The notes: generated by a model from the sequence alone, not told the origin. A DNA stretch of 52,879 bases from Chloroflexota bacterium (GCA_022561635.1 JADFQV010000011.1:1-52879), one strand, 5' to 3'; shown: positions 16,270 through 24,270, numbered from the stretch's first letter. Made by a program: numbers and translations.

Positions 16270-16797
16270 GGCGGCGTCTTCGGGGAAGTCGGCGCGAGCG
16301 ACGGCGTCGGTGGCCTCGGCCTGGGAGTAGCCGAGGGCCATCAGCGCGCCGACGATCTCTTCCGACTCGACGCCGGGCGTGGTGGCAGGCGCGGCGGCGG
16401 ACGTCATCTTGTCCTTGAGCTCGACGACGACGCGGGCCGCGAGCTTCTGGCCGACGCCGGTGGCGCGGGCGAGCGAGGCGGCGTTGCCGGAGGCGATGGC
16501 GAAGGAGAGTTCGTCGGCGTCCATGACCGAGAGCAGCGCCAGGCCGACTTTGGGGCCGACGCCGGAGACGGAGGTGAGGGTCTGGAAGAGGCGGCCTTCA
16601 TGGGCGTCGAGGAAGCCGTAGAGGGTCATCGAGTCCTCGCGGACGACGAGGTGCGTGTGGAGCGTAATGTCGGAGCCGACGCTGGTGGCCGCGATAACGC
16701 TGACCGGCGCGTGGACGAGGTAGCCGACGCCGCCGACGTCGACGACGAGGCTGTCTGCGCCGAGGTCGAGGACGGTGCCGGTGAGACGGGCGATCAT
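16210..16797 (-). CDS. ruvA: Holliday junction branch migration protein RuvA
   Basis: DNA-junction-binding subunit of the RuvAB branch-migration complex, 195 aa, normal length. Domain I begins MIARLTGTVLDLGADSLVVDVGGVGY. Domain II carries the helix-hairpin-helix segments (FQTLTSVSGVGPKVGLALL and LARATGVGQKLAARVVVELKDK). Domain III, which touches RuvB, closes the protein (ALMALGYSQAEATDAVARA). The start overlaps the ruvC stop by ATGA. ruvB is not in the window. Its last codons are duplicated further downstream. Confidence 0.96.
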   Translation of the reverse strand: MIARLTGTVLDLGADSLVVDVGGVGYLVHAPVSVIAATSVGSDITLHTHLVVREDSMTLYGFLDAHEGRLFQTLTSVSGVGPKVGLALLSVMDADELSFAIASGNAASLARATGVGQKLAARVVVELKDKMTSAAAPATTPGVESEEIVGALMALGYSQAEATDAVARADFPEDAAIEEKVRLALAYFAKARIAD

Positions 16798-17348
16798 CGG
16801 CGGGACCTGGGACGGGAGCCTGCGGGAGACGGGGTGGCGGCAGCGGCGGCGACGAGAGCGTCCGCGCCGCGCTTGAGGGCGTGGCAGACGGCGACGGCGA
16901 GGGCGTCGGCGGCGTCGGCGGGCGTCGGTAGCTCGCTGAGGCCGAGGAGCGACTGCACCATCATCGCCACCTGCTCCTTGGAGCCGCGGCCGTAGGAGGT
17001 GACGAACTGCTTGACCTCGGATGGCTTGTAGAGGGTCACCGGCAGGCCGGAGCGGGCGGCGGCGAGGGTCGCGGCGGCGCGCGCTTCGCCGACGGCCACG
17101 GCGGCGCGAGTGTAGCCGAGGATGAAGTCCTCGATGGCGACTTCCCGCGGTTGGTATTCGGTGATTATGTCGAGAATGCCTTCGTGGATGCGCATGAGGC
17201 GCTCGGCATGGGGTGCCTTTGTGGGTGGGCTGATGGCGCCGAAGCCGGCGGCGGTGTGCGAGGAGCCTTCGGCGATGATGATGCCGTAGCCGGTGACGGT
17301 GAGTCCGGGGTCGATGCCGAGGATCGTGACTGGGCCTGATCCGGGCAC
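16794..17348 (-). CDS. ruvC: Crossover junction endodeoxyribonuclease RuvC
   Basis: Holliday junction resolvase of 184 aa. Acidic active-site residues are visible as Asp in ILGIDPGLTVTGYG, Glu in VAIEDFI, and the Asp pair in DAADALAVAVCHAL. It starts at GTG, 3 bp behind the yebC stop, with no clear ribosome site, so it is likely translated by coupling. The arrangement yebC-ruvC-ruvA is common across bacteria. The C-terminal ~25 residues are Ala/Ser/Arg-rich and variable. Confidence 0.95.
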   Translation of the reverse strand: MPGSGPVTILGIDPGLTVTGYGIIIAEGSSHTAAGFGAISPPTKAPHAERLMRIHEGILDIITEYQPREVAIEDFILGYTRAAVAVGEARAAATLAAARSGLPVTLYKPSEVKQFVTSYGRGSKEQVAMMVQSLLGLSELPTPADAADALAVAVCHALKRGADALVAAAAATPSPAGSRPRSRR

Positions 17349-17351
17349 AGG

Positions 17352-18104
17352 CTAGGCCGCCGCGTACTCCAGAAGCGCGGCCTCCGGGAAGTCCGCGTTG
17401 GAGTAGACCTTCTGCACGTCATCGAGGTCTTCGATTGAGTCGAGGAGACGCAGCGCCTGCCTGGCGGCCGACTCGTCGAGGGGGATCATATTCGTGGGCA
17501 GCATCGAGAGCTCCGCGCTGGCGATCTTGAAGCCGCCTGCCGTGAGCTTGTCGCGCACCTCGGCCAGTTCGTTGGCGACGGTGTGGACTTCGATGATCTG
17601 GCCCTCGACCTGCACGTCTATGGCGCCGGCGTCGATGGCCAGGAGGGCGAGTTCTTCCGGATCGGCCTCCCCGGCATCGAGCGTGATCAGGCCCTTGCTC
17701 TCGAACTGCCAGGCGACGGAGCCGGACTCGCCCAGGTTGCCGCCGCCGCGGGTGAGGGCAGTGCGGAGGTCGGAGACGGAGCGGTTGCGGTTGTCGGTGA
17801 CGACTTCGACGAGGATGGCGACGCCGCCGGGGCCGTAGCCTTCGAAAGTGATCTCCTGGAGGTTGGCCGCATCGCCACTGCCAGCGCCGCGCTCGACGGC
17901 GCGTTTGATGGTGTCGGCGGGCATGTTGCCTTCCTTCGCCTTTTCGAGGGCGAGACGAAGGCGGGCGTTCATCGCCGGGTCAGCGCCGCCTTCGCGAGCA
18001 GCGACGGAGACCTCGCGGGAGAGCTTGGTGAAGAGCTGGCCGCGCTTGGCGTCAGACGCGCCCTTCTGACGCTTGATCGTGGACCAGTGAGAGTGTCCGC
18101 CCAT
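17352..18104 (-). CDS. yebC: YebC/PmpR family transcriptional/translation regulator
   Basis: A 250-aa protein with the signature MGGHSHWSTIKRQKGASDAKRGQLFTKLSREV, then GGADPAMNARLRLALEKAKEGNMP. YebC-family proteins were described as DNA-binding regulators, and recent work links members to relief of ribosome stalling at proline stretches. First gene of the yebC-ruvC-ruvA operon. TACAAT lies 9 nt before the ATG with no Shine-Dalgarno, so the transcript is probably leaderless. Confidence 0.95.
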   Translation of the reverse strand: MGGHSHWSTIKRQKGASDAKRGQLFTKLSREVSVAAREGGADPAMNARLRLALEKAKEGNMPADTIKRAVERGAGSGDAANLQEITFEGYGPGGVAILVEVVTDNRNRSVSDLRTALTRGGGNLGESGSVAWQFESKGLITLDAGEADPEELALLAIDAGAIDVQVEGQIIEVHTVANELAEVRDKLTAGGFKIASAELSMLPTNMIPLDESAARQALRLLDSIEDLDDVQKVYSNADFPEAALLEYAAA

Positions 18105-18113
18105 ACGTTCGGA

Positions 18114-18119
18114 ATTGTA
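18114..18119 (-). promoter_or_regulatory. -10 box of the yebC-ruvC-ruvA operon
   Basis: TACAAT ends 9 nt before the yebC ATG on the minus strand. The intervening bases contain no ribosome site. Confidence 0.45.
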
Positions 18120-18140
18120 CCGCGCTGAGAGGGTAGGCGG

Positions 18141-18656
18141 TCAAGACTTGGGCGGCGCCTGGGGCTCCGGCGTGAGGACGAAGAGCTGGATCGCGCGGTC
18201 GGTGTATGTGCGGTACTTGCCGTAGCCGGGGTAGAACTCGACGGCGGCCTGCCAGAGGCGCTCGCGCTCTTCGCCCGCGGCGATGCGAGCCGTGTACCGA
18301 CCGCTGACCTTCTTCGCCCAGACGCGGACCCGCGGGTTCGCCTTCAGGTTGAAGAACCATGCCGGGTGACGTTCGTTGCCGCCGTACGAGGCGACGATGA
18401 CCACGTTGTCGCCATCACGGAAGTAGAGGAGCGGTGTGCGGCGCTTCTTGCCTGATCTGGCGCCTTCATGCTCGATCACGAGAACCTGCTGACCGAACGT
18501 GGTCGAGAGACGGCCGTTTGTCATGGGGATCAGCCGGCGATCGATCGGCGAGGCGATCTTCATGTAGACCTGCACGACGCGCCGGCCACCGATGGCGTCG
18601 ACGATCGGCTTGAGAAATGAGGGTGTCTTGCCCTGGTCTCGTGTCTTCTCAGCCAT
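18141..18656 (-). CDS. Deazaflavin (F420)-dependent nitroreductase family protein
   Basis: A 171-aa split-barrel protein of the DUF385/Ddn type: GARSGKKRRTPLLYFRDGDNVVIVASYGGNERHPAWFFNLKANPRVRVW is represented by the segments RTPLLYFRDGDNVVIVASYG and HPAWFFNLKANPRVRVW. Family members reduce quinones or nitro compounds with reduced F420. The start is the ATG at 18656 (MAEKTRD), not the ORF-track start that runs through the NUDIX gene. It is divergent from the NUDIX gene with only 29 bp between starts, so the promoters overlap. Confidence 0.87.
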   Translation of the reverse strand: MAEKTRDQGKTPSFLKPIVDAIGGRRVVQVYMKIASPIDRRLIPMTNGRLSTTFGQQVLVIEHEGARSGKKRRTPLLYFRDGDNVVIVASYGGNERHPAWFFNLKANPRVRVWAKKVSGRYTARIAAGEERERLWQAAVEFYPGYGKYRTYTDRAIQLFVLTPEPQAPPKS

Positions 18657-18685
18657 TGCGCCGGTATTATGGCACAGGAGCGACG

Positions 18686-19165
18686 ATGACGAGCACGACA
18701 ATCCAGTTTGGTGACGAAGAGCGGCAGTTCCTCTACCGCACGGCGGCGGTGGCGCTGAACGGCGACCTCGTGTTGCTGCAGCGCATCGGCGACGCCAAGT
18801 TCTGGTGCCTGCCGGGCGGCCGCATGGAGATGGGGGAGACGGCCGAGGCGGGCCTGAAGCGCGAACTGCGCGAAGAGACCGGCATGGAGGCAGATATCGG
18901 CCGGCTGGTCTGGGTGATCGAGAACTTCTACGGACAGGGCAGCCTGCGCCTGCACGAGATCGGTCTGTACTTCCTCGTGCGGTTCGAGCCGACATCATCG
19001 GCCTATAAGCAGGAATGGACCGGGCAGGAGGAGGACGGAACGGAGCTGACGTTCCGCTGGTGGCCGGTGGCGGACCTGGTGCGGGTGAATCTGCTGCCGG
19101 AGATGCTGAGGCGCGCGCTGCGCGAGGTCCCGAACGCGCCCGAGTACCACATCGCCGTCGAGTAG
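18686..19165 (+). CDS. NUDIX hydrolase
   Basis: Pyrophosphohydrolase of 159 aa. The complete Nudix box is GGRMEMGETAEAGLKRELREETGME (Gx5Ex7REUxEExGU) at about residues 46-69. Upstream YRTAAVALNGDLVLLQR forms the first beta strands. The substrate class is not deducible; members clean up damaged nucleotides or cleave NDP-sugars and similar. The start is set at the ATG with GGAG 6 nt upstream, since the longer ORF overlaps the divergent gene. Confidence 0.9.
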   Translation: MTSTTIQFGDEERQFLYRTAAVALNGDLVLLQRIGDAKFWCLPGGRMEMGETAEAGLKRELREETGMEADIGRLVWVIENFYGQGSLRLHEIGLYFLVRFEPTSSAYKQEWTGQEEDGTELTFRWWPVADLVRVNLLPEMLRRALREVPNAPEYHIAVE

Positions 19166-19171
19166 GGGACG

Positions 19172-19198
19172 CCCTTCGAGAGCCTCAGGGTGAGCGGG
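19172..19198 (+). repeat. Dispersed palindromic repeat, copy 2
   Basis: CCCTTCGAGAGCCTCAGGGTGAGCGGG, between the converging NUDIX and panC genes; its end overlaps the last codons of panC. Confidence 0.65.
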
Positions 19199-20042
19199 CT
19201 ATGCGCGGCAACCTTAGCAGCGTGTTGTCGATGAGGCGCGTGGCGCCAACGCGAGCCGCGAGAAGAAGCAGCGCCGGGCGGTCGATCGTCTCTAGCTCGG
19301 CGAGCGTTTTTTCGTCGGCAACGCTGACATAGTCGACGCCGACGCCGGCCGCATCGAGAGTGCGCCGGGCGGCGGCACGGATGCGCGACGCGTCTCGCTC
19401 GCCCTCGCGGACGCTCTGCTCGGCTTCGGCCAGTGCGCGGGAGAGGGAGAGAGCGCGCGACCGCTCGTCCGTGGAGAGGTAGGCGTTGCGGGAGGACATG
19501 GCGAGGCCGTCGGGCTCGCGGACGATGGGCAGGCCAATGACCTCGACGGGGAGGCCGAGATCGGCAGTCAGGCGGCTGATGACGCGCAGCTGCTGGGCGT
19601 CCTTTTCGCCAAAGTAGGCGCGATCCGGGCGCACGATGCGGAAGAGGCGGGCGACGACGGTGGCGACGCCGCGGAAGTGGCCGGGGCGGTGCTCGCCCTC
19701 GAGGCGCTCGGCGATGGGGCCGCCGACCTCGACCCAGTCGTCGAAGTCCGGTGGGTAGATCTCTTCCGGCGGCGGCATGAAGACGAGGTTCGTGCCCTCG
19801 TCGCGGAGGAGGGCGAGGTCGCGCTTCTCGTCGCGGGGGTAGCGGTCGAGGTCTTCGCCGGGGCCGAACTGCGTGGGGTTGACGAAGATGCTGACGGTCA
19901 CCGTGTCGCAGCCGGCGCGGGCGCGGCGGACGAGCGAGAGGTGGCCTTCGTGGAGTAAGCCCATCGTGGGCACGAGGCCGACCGTGCCGGCCGCGGCATC
20001 ACGCGCGGTGGTCATTTCGGCGACGGTGGTGATGGTGCGCAT
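19185..20042 (-). CDS. panC: Pantoate--beta-alanine ligase
   Basis: Last step of pantothenate synthesis: joins pantoate and beta-alanine with ATP hydrolysis to AMP. About 285 aa, normal length. The HIGH motif is in LVPTMGLLHEGHLSLVRRA, the GEKDAQQLRVI and KMSKS-like MSSRNAYLS segments follow. The start is taken at MRTITTV; the ORF-track start nine codons earlier lies in the dispersed repeat. Last gene of panD-SDR-panB-panC. There is no strong ribosome site, so coupling or read-through from panB is likely. Confidence 0.94.
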   Translation of the reverse strand: MRTITTVAEMTTARDAAAGTVGLVPTMGLLHEGHLSLVRRARAGCDTVTVSIFVNPTQFGPGEDLDRYPRDEKRDLALLRDEGTNLVFMPPPEEIYPPDFDDWVEVGGPIAERLEGEHRPGHFRGVATVVARLFRIVRPDRAYFGEKDAQQLRVISRLTADLGLPVEVIGLPIVREPDGLAMSSRNAYLSTDERSRALSLSRALAEAEQSVREGERDASRIRAAARRTLDAAGVGVDYVSVADEKTLAELETIDRPALLLLAARVGATRLIDNTLLRLPRIARSP

Positions 20043-20064
20043 GTGGGTCGGGCGCCGCGCTCCG

Positions 20065-20094
20065 CTCATCCTTCGAGAGCCTCAGGACGAGCGG
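20065..20094 (+). repeat. Dispersed palindromic repeat, copy 3
   Basis: CTCATCCTTCGAGAGCCTCAGGACGAGCGG, identical over 30 bp to copy 1, in the panB-panC gap. Confidence 0.7.
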
Positions 20095-20122
20095 CGAGAG
20101 ACGTGGAAGCAGTTGTGTTGTA

Positions 20123-20971
20123 CTAGAGGGCCGTTTCGGCCTCGGTCGGCGTTTGTGCGGGCGGCTTCTTGACGAAGGACTCCTTCTCGGTCGGGAAGGC
20201 ACCGTCGCGGACGTCGGAGGCGTAGGCCTTGAGCGCCTCGACGATCGTTGGGCCGAGGTTGGCGTAGCGCTTGGCGTGCCTGGGCACGAAGTCGTTGAAG
20301 AGGCCGAGGAGGTCGTGCCAGACCTGCACCTGGCCATCGCAAGCCCAGCCTGCGCCGATGCCGATCGTCGGGATGTCGAGCTTGTCGGTGATGATCTCGG
20401 CGACGCGGACGGGCACGGCCTCGAGGACGATGGCGTAGGCACCCGCCTCCTGAAGCGCCATGGCGTCGTTGAGGATGCGGACGGCGGCGGCGGGCGTCTT
20501 GCCCTGGACCTTGTAGCCGCCGAGCTGGTTGATCGATTGGGGCGTGAGGCCGAGGTGGCCCATGACGGGGATGCCCGCCTGGGTGAGGCGGCGGACGGTA
20601 TCGGCGACGTGCTTGCCGCCTTCGAGTTTGACGGACTGTGCGCCGCCCTCCTTGAGCAAGCGCGCGGCGTTGCGGAGGGCGTCTTCGGGGCCGCCCTGGA
20701 AGCTGCCGAAGGGCATGTCGGCGACGACGTGCGTGCGTTCCGTGGCCCGGACGACGGGCTTCACGTGGTGCACCATCTCGTCCATCGTGACGGGGATGGT
20801 GGAGTCGTAGCCGAGGACGACGTTGCCGAGGCTGTCACCGACGAGGATGAGGGGGATGCCGGCCTCTTCGGCGAGGCGGGCGGAGGAGTATTCGTAGGCG
20901 GTGATCATGACGATCTTCTCGCCGCGCTGCTTCATCGCTTTGAGGTCTGTGATTGCGGTTCGCTTCTTCAC
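20123..20971 (-). CDS. panB: 3-methyl-2-oxobutanoate hydroxymethyltransferase
   Basis: Transfers the hydroxymethyl group of 5,10-methylene-tetrahydrofolate to ketoisovalerate, giving ketopantoate. 282 aa. The family features IVMITAYEYSSARLAEEAG, LVGDSLGNVVLGYDST (metal-binding Asp), VADMPFGSF, VKLEGG, MGHLGLTPQS and IGIGAG are all present. It starts at GTG behind GGGAGGTGA. Lies between the SDR gene and panC. Confidence 0.96.
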   Translation of the reverse strand: MKKRTAITDLKAMKQRGEKIVMITAYEYSSARLAEEAGIPLILVGDSLGNVVLGYDSTIPVTMDEMVHHVKPVVRATERTHVVADMPFGSFQGGPEDALRNAARLLKEGGAQSVKLEGGKHVADTVRRLTQAGIPVMGHLGLTPQSINQLGGYKVQGKTPAAAVRILNDAMALQEAGAYAIVLEAVPVRVAEIITDKLDIPTIGIGAGWACDGQVQVWHDLLGLFNDFVPRHAKRYANLGPTIVEALKAYASDVRDGAFPTEKESFVKKPPAQTPTEAETAL

Positions 20972-21020
20972 TTGTCACCTCCCGGTGGGCGCCCGAAGGG
21001 GTCGCCGCCTGCGGTTGTGG

Positions 21021-21836
21021 TTACCAGGTGATTCCCAGTTGCTGGCGCATCGCTTCCTCGAACTGCTCGTCGGTCATCGCCTTGCGTGCGGTGAGTACGA
21101 ACTCTGCGTCCGGAGTAGCAGGATATCGGAACTTGTTGCCGTTTTCGACGGCGTCTACGATCACGCCGGCCACGGCATCCGGCTGCGCCGCTCCGTCAGG
21201 GGTCAGGCGCTGGCCAGCCTGTTCCCACTGGCTGATCAACTCGGAGTACGGCGACTCCTCGCCGGCGCCGGCGCCGACGAGGCGGCGGTTGTCGCCGAAG
21301 GGTGTTTCGACGCCGCCGGGCTCGATCAGGTGGACACGAATGCCAAAGTGGCTGATCTCGTACTTCAGGGTCTCGCTGAGGGCCTCGAGCGCCCACTTTG
21401 AGGCGGAATATAGGCCATTTATGGGCGCCGCGACGCGGCCGGCGACCGAGGAGACGTTGACGATGACGCCAGCGCCACGGTTTCGCATGCCGGGAAGGAC
21501 GCCGAGAATCAGGCGGAAGGGGCCGTAGACGTTGGTCTCGAACTGGTCTTTGAGGTCGTCGACGGTCGTCTCTTCGAGCGGGCCCCAGACCTCGAAGCCG
21601 GCGTTGTTGACGAGGACGTCGACGTCGCCGACTTGAGCGAGGGCGGCGTCGACTGAGGCCTGCTCGCGAACGTCCAGCTCGAGGACGGTGACGTTCTCGG
21701 CTGAGGCGAGGTCGCCGGCCTTCGCCGCGCTGCGGACGGTGGCGAAGACGTTGTAGCCCTTCGCGGCGAGCTGGGTGGCGGCGGCATGACCGATGCCGCC
21801 GGTGGAGCAGCCGGTGATTAGTACGGACTTGGCCAT
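21021..21836 (-). CDS. SDR family oxidoreductase within the pan operon
   Basis: Classical short-chain dehydrogenase of 271 aa: cofactor loop TGCSTGGIGHA, NNAG, Ser in VNVSSVAG, catalytic YSASK, then EPGGVETPF. Subclass resembles 17-beta-hydroxysteroid/retinol dehydrogenase-like proteins. Strong GGAGG site. It sits 13 bp after panD and 49 bp before panB, so it is probably co-transcribed with pantothenate genes. No panE or ilvC is in the window; whether this enzyme reduces ketopantoate is open and only a context-based thought. Confidence 0.85.
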   Translation of the reverse strand: MAKSVLITGCSTGGIGHAAATQLAAKGYNVFATVRSAAKAGDLASAENVTVLELDVREQASVDAALAQVGDVDVLVNNAGFEVWGPLEETTVDDLKDQFETNVYGPFRLILGVLPGMRNRGAGVIVNVSSVAGRVAAPINGLYSASKWALEALSETLKYEISHFGIRVHLIEPGGVETPFGDNRRLVGAGAGEESPYSELISQWEQAGQRLTPDGAAQPDAVAGVIVDAVENGNKFRYPATPDAEFVLTARKAMTDEQFEEAMRQQLGITW

Positions 21837-21849
21837 GGGTCGATCCTCC

Positions 21850-22230
21850 TCAGACTGGTAGGGACTCGCGTACGCCGTCGGAGGTGCGGGCGATGCGGTT
21901 GTCTCCGTCGACGTAGACGAGTCGCGGGCGGTAGTCGCCGAGTTCGGACTCGGCGAGTTGCTTGTAGCTGATGATGATGACGATATCGCCGGTGTTGATT
22001 AGCCGGGCGGCTGCGCCGTTGAGGATGACTTCGCCCTCGCCGCGCGTGCCTTCGATGGCATAGGTGACGAGCCGGGCACCGTTGTTGCAGTCGACGACGT
22101 GAACCTGTTCGTGAGGCAGGATATCGGCCGCCTCCATGAGCACGGGGTCAAGGGTGATGGAGCCTTCGTAGGCGACGTCTGCGCCGGTGCAGATCGCCCT
22201 GTGTATCTTGCTCTTGAGCATGGTCCGCAT
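21850..22230 (-). CDS. panD: Aspartate 1-decarboxylase proenzyme
   Basis: Makes beta-alanine for pantothenate. 126 aa, normal length. The self-cleavage site that yields the pyruvoyl group is the Gly-Ser in VAYEGSITLDP; KSKIHRA and NGAAARL, plus IISYKQL, are typical. GGAGG lies 8 nt before the ATG. First coding gene of the operon; its leader carries an intrinsic terminator and other predicted RNA structure, pointing to control by attenuation. Confidence 0.96.
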   Translation of the reverse strand: MRTMLKSKIHRAICTGADVAYEGSITLDPVLMEAADILPHEQVHVVDCNNGARLVTYAIEGTRGEGEVILNGAAARLINTGDIVIIISYKQLAESELGDYRPRLVYVDGDNRIARTSDGVRESLPV

Positions 22231-22395
22231 GCCTTGTTCCTCCCGTCCAGGCCCACGAAAAAACCCCTTCGGCAGGCCGAAAGGGCACGGGATCGCGCGC
22301 TGAGCGCTCTATGTGCCGTCTCGGCCGTTATGGTCCAAGCGGGTCCTGGCGTCTGTTGGCCCTTGCGGGCATTTTGTGGCCGCCCCTAGAGGTCG
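22231..22395 (-). ncRNA. Structured 5' leader of panD (candidate riboregulator)
   Basis: About 165 nt between the putative transcription start and panD. Visible helices are CCGCC/GGGCGG, the GCCC-GCAA-GGGC tetraloop hairpin, GGCAC/GTGCC enclosing GCGC-TCA-GCGC, and the terminator. The GTGCC arm shares two bases with the terminator stem, so the two could compete. A published bioinformatic motif, the pan RNA, occurs before pan genes in Chloroflexi and others; I cannot verify a match by eye. Confidence 0.5.
22257..22284 (-). terminator. Intrinsic terminator in the panD leader
   Basis: On the minus strand a 9-bp stem (CCCTTTCGG / CCGAAGGGG) with a 4-nt loop is followed by TTTTTT. It ends 26 nt before the panD start, so it must be regulated or leaky for the operon to be expressed. 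Confidence 0.75.
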
Positions 22396-22403
22396 GCGGA
22401 TTA

Positions 22404-22431
22404 AGTGTAGCAAAGGGGGGAAAGCTGTCAA
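22404..22431 (-). promoter_or_regulatory. Sigma70-type promoter of the panD operon
   Basis: On the minus strand, a perfect -35 TTGACA (22426-22431) is followed after 16 bp by TACACT (22404-22409). This is the best housekeeping promoter in the window. Confidence 0.7.
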
Positions 22432-22458
22432 CGTTGTGCACTGGCGCACAAAGAAAAA

Positions 22459-22486
22459 GGAGCCCCGTAGAAGGGGCTCCGTTTTC
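22459..22486. terminator. Bidirectional intrinsic terminator
   Basis: GGAGCCCC-gtagaa-GGGGCTCC hairpin with GTTTTC on the plus side and TTTTTCTTT on the minus side. On the minus strand it stands 30 bp behind the stop of the 61-aa gene and isolates it from panD. Confidence 0.8.
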
Positions 22487-22516
22487 AAAGGAGGCCAAGC
22501 ATGGTGTGCTTGCGAG

Positions 22517-22702
22517 TTAGAAACGGCCGGACGGGGAGTTGAAGCCCCGGAACGTGACCTGTTGGGTGACCGATCGGCGAGTGATCGAGAGGTCGATCAC
22601 TTCGCTGCGAACCTGGTTCGTTGACTGGGACTTGCCGTCGTGCTTAATGATGGCTGTCTTTGTCGGGTTGCCTTTCGGCTTGTGGCGAAACAGGTTCAGC
22701 AT
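22517..22702 (-). CDS. 61-aa protein of the NLF...SPxGRF family (unknown function)
   Basis: A small basic protein I cannot assign. It starts MLNLFRHKPKGNPTK and ends FRGFNSPSGRF. Both ends resemble those of the 942-aa repeat protein at 40349 (VRNLFSRKGSDKEP start, FASFDSPPGRF end), while nothing else is shared. A middle section (SEVIDLSITRRSVTQQVTF) predicts a beta strand pair. AAGGGA precedes the ATG, a clear terminator follows, and five PhoB/PhoP-like direct repeats lie 60-115 bp upstream, so this is a complete regulated transcription unit and not a shadow of the longer ORF on this strand. Confidence 0.65.
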   Translation of the reverse strand: MLNLFRHKPKGNPTKTAIIKHDGKSQSTNQVRSEVIDLSITRRSVTQQVTFRGFNSPSGRF

Positions 22703-22764
22703 TTCTTGTCCCTTCAGGTTGCGTCTGCTGTCCGGTCGTTTGAAGCTAGTTTCCTCCCTCCAGG

Positions 22765-22815
22765 TGAACAGGCGGGTTAACCGGCGCTCAACCGAGGTTA
22801 ACGAAGGGTAAACGG
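22765..22815 (-). promoter_or_regulatory. Array of five GTTNACC direct repeats (PhoB/PhoP-like boxes)
   Basis: Read on the minus strand: GTTTACC, GTTAACC, GTTGAGC, GTTAACC, GTTCACC, with unit starts 10-12 bp apart. Direct heptamers in helical register are the binding mode of OmpR-type regulators such as PhoP/PhoB. The array lies 63 bp before the 61-aa gene and about 90 bp before the divergent thiolase. Confidence 0.55.
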
Positions 22816-22906
22816 TTGTGGCGGCGCTAAGAGCGAGATCCGGCGCTATGCTAGACTGACGCCTGCCAAGCAGAAGATACGTAAGCACCAGGAGGGTCGC
22901 CCTATC

Positions 22907-24151
22907 ATGCGAGAAGCAGTGCTCGTAGACATGATTCGAACGCCATTCGGCCGCGCCGGCCAGCGCGGTGTGTTCCGCGACATCTCGCACGTCGAGATGG
23001 TCGTGCCGCTGATGAAGAACGTCCTCGATCGCAACAACATAGGCGGCGAGGAAGTGGACGAAGTGCTGTGGGGCTCCGTCGGCATCGCCGGTATGCTCAC
23101 ACGCTCGCGGCTCTACGTGCTCGAAGCGGGCCTGCCGCACACGATCTCAGCGACGGACATGAACAAGCAGTGCGGGTCGTCGCTGCAGGCGAGCGCGCAG
23201 GCGGCGTTCGCGGTGATGGCCGGGATGTCGGACGTCGTGATCGCCGGTGGGGTGGAGACGATGGACCGGGTGAACCCTATCCCGCCCGGCGACGAGACGA
23301 ACCTGCAGCAGGTCCAGACGGCTGAGGTGATGGCGAAGGAGTTCCTGCAGCCGTGGCCGGACAAGGACAAGGCGCCGGTCTGGGCGAAGCGCTGGTACCA
23401 GGTAACGGAGCCCTGGATCATGGACATGGGCCAGACGGCGGAGAAGCTGGCCGCAGAGCGCGGTGTCTCGCGAGAGGACGCCGACCGGTTCTCGCTGGAG
23501 AGCCACAAGAAGACGATCCGCGCGCAGAAGGAAGGGCTGCTGGCGGACGAGATCAACCCGATCGAGATCTCCTACTCTGACGGTTCGAGCGTGACGGTGG
23601 ATACGGACCAGAACCCGCGCGAGAACACGTCCCTGGAGAAGCTGGCGAGTCTGAAGCCGGCATATACGGCTGACGGCCAGGTTACGGCGGGCAACGCGAG
23701 CCCGCGCACGGACGGGGCGACGATCTGCCTGATCATGGAGAAGGAGATGGCGAAGGAGAAAGGCCTGAAGCCGCTGGCGACGATCCGCCACGCGGCGTCC
23801 GTGGGGGTCGACCCGACGATCATGGGCATTGGCCCTGTGCCGGCGACGCAGAAGCTGCTGAAGCGCAGCGGGATGACGCTGGACGACTTCGACATCATCG
23901 AGATCAACGAGGCGTTCGCCTGCCAGGTGCTGGCCTGCGGCGCGGAGCTGAAGTGGGACTGGGACAAGGTGAACCCGAACGGCGGCGCGATCGCCATCGG
24001 TCACCCGCTGGGGGCGACGGGGACGCGGTTGATCGGGACGATCGCCTACGAGATGCGGCGCCGCGACGCGGAGTGGGGCCTGGTGACGCTGTGCATGGGC
24101 GCGGGGATGGGCATGTCGCTGGCGCTGCAGCGCGAGCACTACGACTGGTAG
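22907..24151 (+). CDS. Thiolase family protein (acetyl-CoA acyltransferase)
   Basis: Claisen-type thiolase of 414 aa, either condensing two acetyl-CoA or cleaving 3-ketoacyl-CoA. The nucleophile Cys is in NKQCGSSLQASAQAA (about residue 86), the His of EINEAFACQV and GGAIAIGHPLGATGTR are present, and the final CMGAGMGMSLAL holds the second Cys. AGGAGGG lies 11 nt before the ATG and TATGCT/TAGACT further up. Could feed PHA synthesis with the PhaC-like enzyme at 51975, or beta-oxidation; context does not decide. Confidence 0.93.
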   Translation: MREAVLVDMIRTPFGRAGQRGVFRDISHVEMVVPLMKNVLDRNNIGGEEVDEVLWGSVGIAGMLTRSRLYVLEAGLPHTISATDMNKQCGSSLQASAQAAFAVMAGMSDVVIAGGVETMDRVNPIPPGDETNLQQVQTAEVMAKEFLQPWPDKDKAPVWAKRWYQVTEPWIMDMGQTAEKLAAERGVSREDADRFSLESHKKTIRAQKEGLLADEINPIEISYSDGSSVTVDTDQNPRENTSLEKLASLKPAYTADGQVTAGNASPRTDGATICLIMEKEMAKEKGLKPLATIRHAASVGVDPTIMGIGPVPATQKLLKRSGMTLDDFDIIEINEAFACQVLACGAELKWDWDKVNPNGGAIAIGHPLGATGTRLIGTIAYEMRRRDAEWGLVTLCMGAGMGMSLALQREHYDW

Positions 24152-24270
24152 CGCGGAAGCGGGCCTATTGTAGGCTGCGGGCAGACGCGGACAACGACGT
24201 AGAGGTGCGGCCCTGAAGTGGAGCTGACGAGCCAGCGCCAACAAGTGAGCGGCGTTCGGCGCGTGCGACA

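Noticed and set aside
22517-23140. 207-aa minus-strand ORF extending into the thiolase gene
   Set aside because: Only its last 61 codons, which have their own ribosome site, promoter region and terminator, are taken as a gene; the rest is antisense to thiolase.
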